Below, piece by piece: positions 1-6,261 of a stretch of DNA of 7,220 nt. Each line of letters starts with the position of its first letter. Position 1 is the first letter of the stretch. The notes below the pieces were generated by a model, which had not been told where the DNA came from, did not search any database, and was given only the letters and a program-made list of their open reading frames with translations. Source of the DNA: Cytophagales bacterium (lineage in GTDB: Bacteria; Bacteroidota; Bacteroidia; Cytophagales; Cyclobacteriaceae); NCBI GenBank assembly GCA_003537495.1, contig DPSB01000575.1, positions 1 through 7,220 of the forward strand, read 5' to 3'. The position numbers and the translations under genes were made by a program.

Positions 1-84
1 ATTAACTTCTACTATCAAATGATGTGGATACGATTTGTTGGAACTCATAAAGAATACGACAGAATTGACGCAAATAAAATTTGA
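1..84 (+). CDS. higB: HigB-type toxin (mRNA interferase), C-terminal fragment cut by window edge
   Basis: The frame open from base 1 encodes 27 residues ending in WIRFVGTHKEYDRIDANKI and a TGA at 82-84. This tail, with its IRFVGTHxEYDxID pattern, is the characteristic C-terminus of the HigB_toxin family, RelE-like ribosome-dependent mRNA interferases of type II toxin-antitoxin systems. The rest of the gene, including most of the RelE-like fold, lies before the window, so catalytic residues cannot be checked. Its stop codon overlaps the first ATG of the downstream antitoxin gene (TGATG), the arrangement expected of translationally coupled higBA. Toxin-first gene order is typical for higBA. Identification rests on a short tail plus the adjacent antitoxin, but the two agree well. 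Confidence 0.8.
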   Translation: MNFYYQMMWIRFVGTHKEYDRIDANKI

Positions 85-446
85 TGACCATGAACTTGAA
101 ACCAATAAAAACCAAAAAGGATTACCAGCAAGCGTTGGACAGACTTGAGATAATTTTTGACGCTAAAAAGGGAACTAAAGAAGGTGACGAACTTGAGATA
201 TTAGGAATATTGATTGACCAGTACGAAACCGAGCATTTCCCAATTGACTTACCGGACCCAATTGAGGCAATAAAATTTAGAATGGATCAACTTGGTTATA
301 CCCAGACAGATTTGGCAAAAGTTGTTGGGCTCAAAAGCAGAGCAAGTGAAATATTGAGTAAAAAGAGAAAGCTTTCATTGGACATGATTAGACAACTCCA
401 TGAAAAACTAAATATTCCAACTGACGTCTTGATACAATCCTACTGA
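84..446 (+). CDS. higA: HigA-type antitoxin, HTH (Xre-family) transcriptional regulator
   Basis: This 120-residue protein would neutralise the HigB toxin encoded just upstream and, as in the family, probably represses its own operon. The N-terminal part (about 1-55) begins with the LKPIKTKKDYQQALDRLE pattern seen in HigA/COG5499 antitoxins, with an acidic helical stretch ending DQYETEHFPI. Residues about 60-118 form a helix-turn-helix: FRMDQLGYTQTDLAKVVG, then the recognition-helix region LKSRASEILSKKRKLS. I chose ATG at 84 because it overlaps the toxin stop by one base. A second ATG at 90 is equally good by family alignment, and the TTG at 81 only extends the frame artificially. A 320-base hand count gives about 37-38% GC against 42% in argS, compatible with acquisition by transfer but not proof. 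Length is normal for the family. Confidence 0.9.
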   Translation: MTMNLKPIKTKKDYQQALDRLEIIFDAKKGTKEGDELEILGILIDQYETEHFPIDLPDPIEAIKFRMDQLGYTQTDLAKVVGLKSRASEILSKKRKLSLDMIRQLHEKLNIPTDVLIQSY

Positions 447-515
447 ACGGCACGAATTTATGCAATGCGGGGTTTACTCAACAAATAACAAACACATCTA
501 CCCGGTTCTTGCTGC

Positions 516-2039
516 ATGAACAAAAAAAACTTACTCCTACTCGGCTTCATTCTGTTAAAATTTTATTTGCAGTTTATCCTCATCAGTCCGGAGTACGACT
601 TACACCGCGATGAATACCTCCACCTCGATCAGGCCAAACATTTAGCCTGGGGTTATCAATCGGTACCACCCGTAACGTCATGGATTTCGTTTATCATCAG
701 TCTGCTGGGCAATGGTGTGTTTTGGATCAAGTTTTTTCCGGCCTTATTCGGAGCGCTTACTGTGCTGGTGGTTTGGAAAACCATTGAAGAACTGAACGGC
801 AATTTGATTGCCTTGCTGATTGGCGCTACCGGAGTTTTGTTTTCCATCCTGCTACGACTTAACACGTTGTATCAGCCAAACTCCTTAGATGTGTTGTGCT
901 GGACCGCGCTTTTCTTTCTATTTCTGAAATACATTAACACAGAAAAACCAACCTGGCTTTACTGGAGCGCAGCAGTATTTGCCATTGGGTTTCTAAATAA
1001 ATATAACATTGCATTTCTGGTTTTGGGACTTGTACCGGCCATACTGCTTACCCCACAACGAAAAATTTTTCTGAAGAAAGAATTGTACCTGGCTGCTTTA
1101 GTAGGGTTACTCTTGATCTTGCCTAATCTGATCTGGCAATACCAAAACAACTTTCCGGTGGTACATCACATGAATCAATTGGCGAAGTTACAATTGGTGA
1201 ATGTAAACCGGTTTGATTTTTTAAAGAATCAAGTTTTGTTTTTTATGGGTGCTTTGCCAGTAATTCTTTTGGGGTTGTACGCGCTCATCTTCTACAAACC
1301 ATTTAAGTTGTACACAGTATTTTTCTGGTCGATCATCTTTACCCTTAGTGTTTTCTTATGGTTTCGGGCCAAAGATTATTATGCGATTGGCCTATACCCG
1401 GTGTACATTGCCTTTGGTGCCGTTTATATTCAACACATTTCGCAAACGGGTTGGAAGCGGGCTTTGGTTCCGGTTGTCCTCGTTCTTCCGATACTGGTTT
1501 TTATTCGTATGTATACCATCGCTTTCCCCAATAAAACACCGGAGTACATCCTGCAACATCAGGATAAATACAAAGCGCTGGGTATGCTGCGTTGGGAAGA
1601 TGGCAAAGATCATGATCTGCCACAAGACTTTGCCGACATGTTGGGCTGGAGTGAGTTGGCATTAAAAGTAGATCAGGTTTATACTGAAATAAATGAACCT
1701 GTAAATACACTTGTGCTATGTGATAACTATGGGCAAGCCGGAGCAATTAACTATTACTCACGCACTGGAGTAAGAGCGGTAACCTTCAATGCCGACTATA
1801 TTGATTGGTTTGAATTAGATAAAAACTATGTGAATTTGATTAGAGTGAAAGAACGCGAAGAAAGAAACACTGAGTGGCGTGAAACCTCACCTTATTTCAA
1901 AACTTCAGTAATTGCCGATTCCGTTACCAATAAATTTGCCCGCGAATTTGGCACAACAATTTTCAGCTTTAAAGGTGCAACCATTAATGTAAACGAAAGA
2001 ATTGAAGCTGAAATAAAAGAAGTGAAAAGCTATCGCTAG
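516..2039 (+). CDS. GT39/PMT-family membrane glycosyltransferase (ArnT-like), substrate unknown
   Basis: A 507-residue integral membrane protein of the GT-C fold, predicted to transfer a sugar from a polyprenyl-phosphate donor to an extracytoplasmic acceptor (lipid, glycan or protein). After a first membrane helix (about 5-24) comes the family's first external loop, EYDLHRDEYLHLDQA (26-40), with the HRDE acidic residues (D32/E33) where the catalytic acid of PMT/ArnT enzymes sits. Further family marks are LYQPNSLD (118-125) and FRAKDYYAIGLYPVYIAFGA (283-302). About nine to eleven hydrophobic segments fill residues 5-335. Residues about 340-507 are soluble and probably periplasmic, with no motif I can name. 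The N-terminus MNKKN followed directly by a hydrophobic helix supports the ATG at 516. The 69 bases upstream show no clear promoter or Shine-Dalgarno sequence. No sugar-biosynthesis genes adjoin it, so donor and acceptor cannot be inferred. Confidence 0.85.
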   Translation: MNKKNLLLLGFILLKFYLQFILISPEYDLHRDEYLHLDQAKHLAWGYQSVPPVTSWISFIISLLGNGVFWIKFFPALFGALTVLVVWKTIEELNGNLIALLIGATGVLFSILLRLNTLYQPNSLDVLCWTALFFLFLKYINTEKPTWLYWSAAVFAIGFLNKYNIAFLVLGLVPAILLTPQRKIFLKKELYLAALVGLLLILPNLIWQYQNNFPVVHHMNQLAKLQLVNVNRFDFLKNQVLFFMGALPVILLGLYALIFYKPFKLYTVFFWSIIFTLSVFLWFRAKDYYAIGLYPVYIAFGAVYIQHISQTGWKRALVPVVLVLPILVFIRMYTIAFPNKTPEYILQHQDKYKALGMLRWEDGKDHDLPQDFADMLGWSELALKVDQVYTEINEPVNTLVLCDNYGQAGAINYYSRTGVRAVTFNADYIDWFELDKNYVNLIRVKEREERNTEWRETSPYFKTSVIADSVTNKFAREFGTTIFSFKGATINVNERIEAEIKEVKSYR

Positions 2040-2047
2040 CCTTTCAC
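2022..2047. terminator. Inverted repeat overlapping the glycosyltransferase stop codon; possible bidirectional terminator
   Basis: GTGAAAAGCTA (2022-2032) pairs with TAGCCTTTCAC (2037-2047) around a four-base loop TCGC, with one A/C mismatch in 11 positions. It sits at the junction of two converging genes and contains the TAG stop of the plus-strand gene. Read on the minus strand, the hairpin is followed by TTCTTTTATTTC, a pyrimidine-rich run suited to terminating the DinB-family gene. On the plus strand the following GTTCTTCTCGATAATTTT is weaker. The stem is only moderately GC-rich, so a terminator role is an inference. Confidence 0.45.
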
Positions 2048-2073
2048 GTTCTTCTCGATAATTTTAAATCTTA

Positions 2074-2577
2074 CTATTTATCTCCAAAATCCCGCTCCCA
2101 AAAAGCAGGCGGCTCTACACCCAATGCCCGTAAATACACATACATCTGTGCGCGGTGGTGAATTTCATTATCAATAAAATAAAATATTGATGACCATACG
2201 CTGCCCTCATATTGCCCAAAGGTTACAATACGATCATGAAAACGCTCATCTTTAATTTGCGACCATAACTTCTTGATTTCGGCATCGGCTTTATCCCAAA
2301 GTTCCAATGCAGTTTTTTTGTTGTTATTAAATTCAAGATTTTCATTGAGGGCTTCCGTGTTGCCATGCACAATCTGGTGCAACCCAGGCTCGGCAATAGC
2401 CAACAACTCACTCACCAATAATGCTGGTGTGCGCATACCACCAATAGAGAAGCTAAAAAAATCTTTTTCAGGAATGGCTTCAATCACCCTGCGGGTTAAC
2501 TGGCGATGCCCCATCCAATGCTTAAATAATTCCGTTGAGGTAATAACCTCTGCTTTTTGTGTGATTGTCTGCTCCAT
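2074..2577 (-). CDS. DinB-family (DinB_2-like) four-helix-bundle protein
   Basis: A 167-residue soluble protein of the DinB/YfiT superfamily, putative metal-dependent thiol-handling enzymes (some members are S-transferases using bacillithiol or mycothiol). The diagnostic C-terminal part is YFIDNEIHHRAQMYVYLRALGVEPPAFWERDF (133-164), matching the family pattern HEIHHRGQ.. YLR.LG. The family binds a metal with three histidines. Here H140/H141 are present, but the preceding family histidine is N137. The usual first histidine region appears as LLAIAEPGLHQIVH (58-71), so its ligand is uncertain (H67 or H71). The ATG at 2575-2577 gives normal family length. It is the last gene of the leftward run, 99 bases after a glutathione peroxidase gene, so it may have its own promoter. 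The specific reaction is unknown, and despite the name there is no evidence of a DNA-damage role. Confidence 0.85.
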   Translation of the reverse strand: MEQTITQKAEVITSTELFKHWMGHRQLTRRVIEAIPEKDFFSFSIGGMRTPALLVSELLAIAEPGLHQIVHGNTEALNENLEFNNNKKTALELWDKADAEIKKLWSQIKDERFHDRIVTFGQYEGSVWSSIFYFIDNEIHHRAQMYVYLRALGVEPPAFWERDFGDK

Positions 2578-2676
2578 GACTTTATGTGTTTGATTTTTGA
2601 TAAGTCAAAGATGAAGAAGCCTGATGACAGCTGTATGTCAGCAGAAAATTCAGAACAAAAACTTTTTGAGGATTTT

Positions 2677-3225
2677 TTAAAGCTTTTGAACAAGCTTATC
2701 ATCCAACGGTTCTACGCTGGAACTAAAGTAGGTTACGGTTTTACCATCTTCGCTAATCAGGTATTTGGCAAAATTCCAATCCGGTTTTTTGCCGGTCTTG
2801 GCTTCCAGCCACTGATAAAGCGGATGTTGATCACTACCTTTTACCGAAATTTTTTCAAACATCTGAAATTGTACCCCGTAGTTACGTTCACAGAAGGCTG
2901 CAATTTCATCGTTACTACCAGGTTCTTGCCAAAGAAAGTTGTTGGCCGGAAAGCCCAATACTCTTACACGTTCGCCAAACTGCTCATGTATTTTTTCAAG
3001 GCCGGCATACTGCGGAGTTTTACCACATTTGGAAGCTGTGTTCACAATCAACAACTTCTTGCCTTTGTACTGACTAAAGTCGATCTCTTTACCATCCAGA
3101 CTTTTGATTTTAAAATCGTAGATAGAATCAGCCAACGGCCCGCTGGGTGATTTTGAAAGTTTGGAAGATAGAAATGCACCTAAGCCCACGAGTAGAATAA
3201 TTAATATGATCCAATTTTTTTTCAT
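2677..3225 (-). CDS. Glutathione peroxidase-family thiol peroxidase, membrane-anchored paralogue
   Basis: A 182-residue cysteine-type GPx that would reduce H2O2 or lipid hydroperoxides, in bacteria usually with thioredoxin rather than glutathione. An N-terminal hydrophobic helix (WIILIILLVGLGAFLSS, 5-21) after MKKN suggests a membrane-tethered domain outside the cytoplasm. No lipobox is visible. The thioredoxin-fold domain runs from about 35 to 182. The peroxidatic cysteine is C67 in NTASKCGKTPQY, the catalytic glutamine Q100 in QEPG, and the tryptophan and asparagine are W150/N151 in WNFAKYL. C112 in AFCERNYG matches the resolving cysteine position of thioredoxin-dependent GPx. The conserved FGGQEP loop reads FLWQEP (97-102), a departure from the paralogue upstream. 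The two proteins are about 68% identical over 148 aligned residues by hand count. The start codon follows a purine-rich AGGGGTGAGG, a possible Shine-Dalgarno-like sequence unusual for this phylum. Confidence 0.92.
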   Translation of the reverse strand: MKKNWIILIILLVGLGAFLSSKLSKSPSGPLADSIYDFKIKSLDGKEIDFSQYKGKKLLIVNTASKCGKTPQYAGLEKIHEQFGERVRVLGFPANNFLWQEPGSNDEIAAFCERNYGVQFQMFEKISVKGSDQHPLYQWLEAKTGKKPDWNFAKYLISEDGKTVTYFSSSVEPLDDKLVQKL

Positions 3226-3241
3226 AGCCTCACCCCTTGCA

Positions 3242-3273
3242 CTTCTCCTTCCGATAGCTATCGGAAGGAGAAG
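3242..3273. repeat. Perfect 32-base palindrome, likely dispersed intergenic (REP-like) element
   Basis: The 16-base arm CTTCTCCTTCCGATAG is followed immediately by its exact reverse complement, with no spacer, centred on 3257/3258. It lies in the 68-base gap between the two glutathione peroxidase genes and is preceded by CCTCACCCC (3230-3238). CCTCACCCC with CTTCTCC...GGAGAAG arms resembles widespread intergenic palindromic repeats in bacterial genomes, but only one copy is present in this window. Read in the direction of transcription there is no T-run after the stem, so a classical terminator is unlikely. In RNA it could form a strong hairpin just before the start codon of the second peroxidase gene. 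Confidence 0.8.
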
Positions 3274-3293
3274 GATAGCGGCCCAAAGGTTTA

Positions 3294-3788
3294 TTACAAC
3301 GCGCCCACAATTTGTGGATCGAGTGGTTTTACTTTAGAACTTAAGAAAGTAACAGTGCCATCGGGCTTCACTAAATACTTGCAAAAATTCCAGGTTGGTT
3401 CTTGACCCGTTTTTTCTTTCAGCAAAGCATATAGCGGATGTTGATCATCACCCTTCACTGAAATTTTTTCAAACATCTGAAATGTTACTCCATAGTTGGC
3501 TTTGCAAAATTCAGCAATCTGTAAATTGGTACCGGGCTCTTGTCCGCCAAAATTGTTAGCGGGAAAACCGAGTATGGTAATCTTGCTTCCAAATTGCTCA
3601 TGAAGTTTTTGCAGTTCTTCGTATTGCGGAGTGTAACCGCATTTTGAAGCCGTGTTTACAATCAGCAATGTTTTGCCTTTGTACGCTGAAAAATCAACTT
3701 GCTTGCCTTCCAGGCTGTTGATCTTAAAATCATAAATAGTAGGAGCGCTCATCACAAATGCGAATAAAAGTGTAATAGCCAGTTTCAT
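3294..3788 (-). CDS. Glutathione peroxidase-family thiol peroxidase, exported paralogue
   Basis: A 164-residue cysteine-type GPx expected to detoxify hydroperoxides using a thioredoxin-like donor. Residues 1-15 (MKLAITLLFAFVMSA) look like a short Sec signal peptide with cleavage near SA-PT, so the mature enzyme of about 150 residues would be periplasmic. The motifs are canonical: C50 in NTASKCGYTPQY, Q83 in NNFGGQEPG, resolving-type C95 in EFCKANYG, and W133/N134 in WNFCKYL. There is an extra cysteine at C136. Length without the signal is normal for monomeric bacterial or thioredoxin-dependent GPx. It lies directly upstream, in transcription order, of the membrane-anchored paralogue, with which it shares about 68% identity. 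This indicates a tandem duplication followed by change of the N-terminal targeting segment. It starts 59 bases after the GNAT gene, and I see no convincing promoter in that gap. Confidence 0.93.
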   Translation of the reverse strand: MKLAITLLFAFVMSAPTIYDFKINSLEGKQVDFSAYKGKTLLIVNTASKCGYTPQYEELQKLHEQFGSKITILGFPANNFGGQEPGTNLQIAEFCKANYGVTFQMFEKISVKGDDQHPLYALLKEKTGQEPTWNFCKYLVKPDGTVTFLSSKVKPLDPQIVGAL

Positions 3789-3847
3789 GTGTTTGTAGTT
3801 TTATGTGTTGAAAACAATAAAGTAAGCCGGATTGTTCGAAGCCGAAG

Positions 3848-4384
3848 TTACACTTTTTCCGGGCTATTTGGCCACGTTCTGAAAATGTAAACCGGGTTCT
3901 GCCGATAGGTTGTGCGTTTATCGATAATCATGCCGTTTTTAGTGGCCACTTTTTGTGATGGAAGGTTGCTTTCGCTGATGATGGAGATGAGCGATCCGGC
4001 AAAATTATTTTCAAACCCAAACGTTTTGCACTTGCTGGCGGCCTCAATAGCATAGCCTTTATTCCAGAATTCGGGTAGCAACGAATAGGCAATTTCCAAT
4101 TCGTTAATACCATCTACTTCCTGCACCAGCAATCCCGCATGGCCCACCAACTTGCCACTCGATTTTTCAATCAATGCGTTCATGCCACCGCGATCTTGTG
4201 CATAGCGCAGCTGTTGTTTTTCGTACCACTTTTTACATTCCTGTTCGGGCGTTTCCTTTTCCTCCACCCAATACTGATGTGCTCTTGGGTCTTCAAAAAA
4301 TTTTAGCCACTGCGAAAAATCTTTTTCGTCTATGGTGCGAAACAGCAGGCGTTCGGTTTGTTGATCGTGAAGTAAGTATTGCAT
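3848..4384 (-). CDS. GNAT-family N-acetyltransferase (RimJ/RimL-like)
   Basis: A 178-residue cytoplasmic acetyl-CoA-dependent acyltransferase of the Acetyltransf_3/RimJ-RimL type. The N-terminus has the family's TERLLFRTIDEKDFSQWLKFFEDP (10-33). The central beta strand GKLVGHAGLLVQEV (77-90) and EIAYSLLPEFWNKGYAIEAA (97-116) carry the acetyl-CoA pyrophosphate-binding loop, here WNKGYA in place of the textbook Q/RxxGxG/A. The motif B-like segment ISIISESNLPSQKVATKNGM (133-152) has the usual N..S..V..K.GM pattern. The substrate cannot be told: members acetylate ribosomal-protein N-termini, antibiotics or small metabolites. The start codon is only three bases after the argS stop, so the two genes almost certainly share an mRNA and are probably translationally coupled. 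The C-terminus FRTWPNSPEKV is typical of such stand-alone enzymes. Confidence 0.88.
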   Translation of the reverse strand: MQYLLHDQQTERLLFRTIDEKDFSQWLKFFEDPRAHQYWVEEKETPEQECKKWYEKQQLRYAQDRGGMNALIEKSSGKLVGHAGLLVQEVDGINELEIAYSLLPEFWNKGYAIEAASKCKTFGFENNFAGSLISIISESNLPSQKVATKNGMIIDKRTTYRQNPVYIFRTWPNSPEKV

Positions 4385-4387
4385 GGA

Positions 4388-6175
4388 TTACATCCGTTCC
4401 GGCACGCGAATTCCCAGCAAGGCCATTGCCTTCTTGATGGTATTGGCGGTAACTTCTGAAAATGCAATCCGGAATTTTAACTTATCCGCATCGCTTTCAT
4501 TGAAGATAGGTATTGCCTGGTAAAACTGGTTGTATTCCTTCGCCAATTCATAAGCGTAGTTGGCAATAATGGCGGGCGAATATTCGCGCGCGGCTTCCTG
4601 AAGTTTGTTGGTGTATTGATTGATTTTAAAAATTACTTCGTGCTCAGCAGGTTCTAACCCCGTTACCTTCTGCAGGGAATTTTGATCCGCTACTATATTC
4701 ATACTGGCAGCTTTGCGCAGAATCGCTTTGATACGCGCATGCGTGTATTGAATAAACGGACCGGTATGACCTTGCAATTGTATCGATTCATTCGGATCGA
4801 ACATCATCCGTTTTTTCGGATCGACTTTCAACAAGAAAAATTTCAATGCACTAAGACCAATCATTTCAGCCAGTTCATCAATTTCTTCTTTTGTCATGTC
4901 ATCAATCTTGCCCAGTTCCAGCGTTTGTACACGTGCAGCATCTACCATTTCCTGCATCAGATCATCGGCATCTACTACCGTACCTTCCCTGCTTTTCATT
5001 TTGCCCGAAGGAAGATCGACCATGCCATAGGAAAGATGATAACATTTCTTAGCCCATTCGTAACCAAGCTTACCCAGTATCAGGAACAGCACTTTAAAGT
5101 GATACTCCTGTTCGTTACCTACTGTATAAATCTGGCCTTCAATTTTTGGAAAATCGCGGAAGCGCAGAATGGCCGTACCGATGTCTTGCGTCATATACAC
5201 CGAAGTACCATCCGACCGCAACAGTACTTTTTGATCTAATCCATCAGCTGTGAGATCAACCCACACCGAACCATCTTCTTTCTTAAAGAAGATACCTTTC
5301 TCTACTCCTTTTAAAACTTCTTCTTTTCCGAGCAAGTATGTGTTCGATTCGTAATACAACTTTTCGAAATCAACACCCATGCGCTTGTAGGTACTATCGA
5401 AACCACTGTACACCCAGCCGTTCATAGTACTCCATAGCTTTACAGTATCAGCATCTTTCGCTTCCCACTTTTGAAGCATGTCAACAGCCAACTTCATAAT
5501 GGGTGCTTGCTTTTCAGCATCGGCTTCAGCAACGCCCTTTTCTTGAAGCTGTTTTACCTGTGCTTTGTAATTCTTGTCGAACTCCACATAATATTTTCCA
5601 ACTAGCTTATCGCCTTTCAAGCCACTGCTCTCCGGTGTTTCGCCATTTCCATACAGTTTCCACGCAGCCATGCTTTTGCAGATATGTATGCCGCGATCGT
5701 TAATGATTTGTACTTTGTGTACGTTATAGCCAACCGCTTTGTATAACTCGGCCACGCTATAACCCAAAAAGTTATTGCGCAAGTGACCTAAGTGTAACGG
5801 CTTATTGGTGTTGGGCGATGAATATTCCACCATCAACTCTTTACCCGTTGCCGGAGTAATACCATAGTTGGGATTTGCGTAGATTGATTCAAAAACTTTT
5901 ACCCATACGCTATCGCTGATAACCAGGTTTAAAAAACCTTTCACCACATTATAGCGGCTCACCATACCCGAATGTTCAACCAGATATTGACCAATCGCAT
6001 TGCCAGTTTCTTCTGGTTTTAATTTCGAAATCCGTGTAAGCGGAAAACATACCAAGGTATGCGAACCTTCAAACTCGGCATTGGTGGGTTGCAGTTGAAG
6101 TTGCTCAACGGATTGATTGAACAGAGCCGTGATGGCCTTTTGTATTTCGGAACGGAGAAGGGAATCTAAATTCAT
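4388..6175 (-). CDS. argS: Arginyl-tRNA synthetase (class I)
   Basis: A 595-residue enzyme that charges tRNA-Arg with arginine in the cytoplasm. In order: the N-terminal ArgRS-specific domain (Add1, about 5-100); the class I Rossmann core with VEYSSPNTNKPLHLGHLRNN (116-135), where HLGH (128-131) is the HIGH signature; IINDRGIHICKSM (157-169); SDGTSVYMTQDIGTAI (321-336); GNEQEYHFKVLF (353-364); and the KMSKS-equivalent loop SGKMKSREGT (390-399). The DALR-type anticodon-binding domain follows (about 470-595), with GHTGPFIQYTHARI (469-482) and the conserved C-terminal LLGIRVPERM. Length and both signatures are those of a normal, functional enzyme, and the degenerate KMSKS is usual in ArgRS. The ATG at 6173-6175 fits the family start. 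The gene is followed after three bases by the GNAT gene and preceded, 86 bases upstream, by the DHS-like gene. Confidence 0.98.
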   Translation of the reverse strand: MNLDSLLRSEIQKAITALFNQSVEQLQLQPTNAEFEGSHTLVCFPLTRISKLKPEETGNAIGQYLVEHSGMVSRYNVVKGFLNLVISDSVWVKVFESIYANPNYGITPATGKELMVEYSSPNTNKPLHLGHLRNNFLGYSVAELYKAVGYNVHKVQIINDRGIHICKSMAAWKLYGNGETPESSGLKGDKLVGKYYVEFDKNYKAQVKQLQEKGVAEADAEKQAPIMKLAVDMLQKWEAKDADTVKLWSTMNGWVYSGFDSTYKRMGVDFEKLYYESNTYLLGKEEVLKGVEKGIFFKKEDGSVWVDLTADGLDQKVLLRSDGTSVYMTQDIGTAILRFRDFPKIEGQIYTVGNEQEYHFKVLFLILGKLGYEWAKKCYHLSYGMVDLPSGKMKSREGTVVDADDLMQEMVDAARVQTLELGKIDDMTKEEIDELAEMIGLSALKFFLLKVDPKKRMMFDPNESIQLQGHTGPFIQYTHARIKAILRKAASMNIVADQNSLQKVTGLEPAEHEVIFKINQYTNKLQEAAREYSPAIIANYAYELAKEYNQFYQAIPIFNESDADKLKFRIAFSEVTANTIKKAMALLGIRVPERM

Positions 6176-6205
6176 TTCAATTAATTATCAATGGATCAAT
6201 ATGCA

Positions 6206-6240
6206 AATGTGCCAATGCTTAGTACAAACATTGGCACATT
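6206..6240. repeat. Intergenic inverted repeat with 12-bp arms between the DHS-like gene and argS
   Basis: AATGTGCCAATG (6206-6217) and its exact reverse complement CATTGGCACATT (6229-6240) flank an 11-base loop. AT-rich repetitions of TTAATTG type continue on the argS-distal side (6243-6257). The element fills the 86-base gap between two minus-strand genes. In the transcribed direction no T-run follows the stem, so it is not a typical Rho-independent terminator. It may be a dispersed repeat, an mRNA-processing or stability hairpin, or part of the argS leader. Only one copy occurs in the window. Confidence 0.75.
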
Positions 6241-6261
6241 GATTAATTGGTTAATTGATCA

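Noticed and set aside
81..83. TTG as start codon of the antitoxin
   Set aside because: ATG codons at 84 and 90 fit the family N-terminus, and the ATG at 84 gives the typical one-base overlap with the toxin stop.
1348..1746. Overlapping open frames on both strands inside the glycosyltransferase gene
   Set aside because: They are shadows of a full-length membrane protein gene with clear family motifs, and none shows a domain or a plausible start context.
2617..2640. Operator-like partial palindrome around ACAGCTGT upstream of the DinB-family gene
   Set aside because: The symmetry is perfect only over eight bases and breaks down beyond. No promoter elements (TTG / TAnnTTTG) were placed convincingly around it.
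2557..3150. 197-codon plus-strand open frame
   Set aside because: It lies antisense to the well-supported glutathione peroxidase gene, runs past both ends of an intergenic gap, and its translation has no recognisable domain. It is a shadow frame.
4682..5239. 185-codon plus-strand open frame inside argS
   Set aside because: It is antisense to the catalytic and DALR-linked part of argS, with composition typical of a reverse-complement frame.
6206..6240. Rho-independent terminator for the DHS-like gene
   Set aside because: The stem is perfect, but the sequence after it in the transcribed direction (TTGCATATTGATCC) has no T-run, so I list it only as an inverted repeat.
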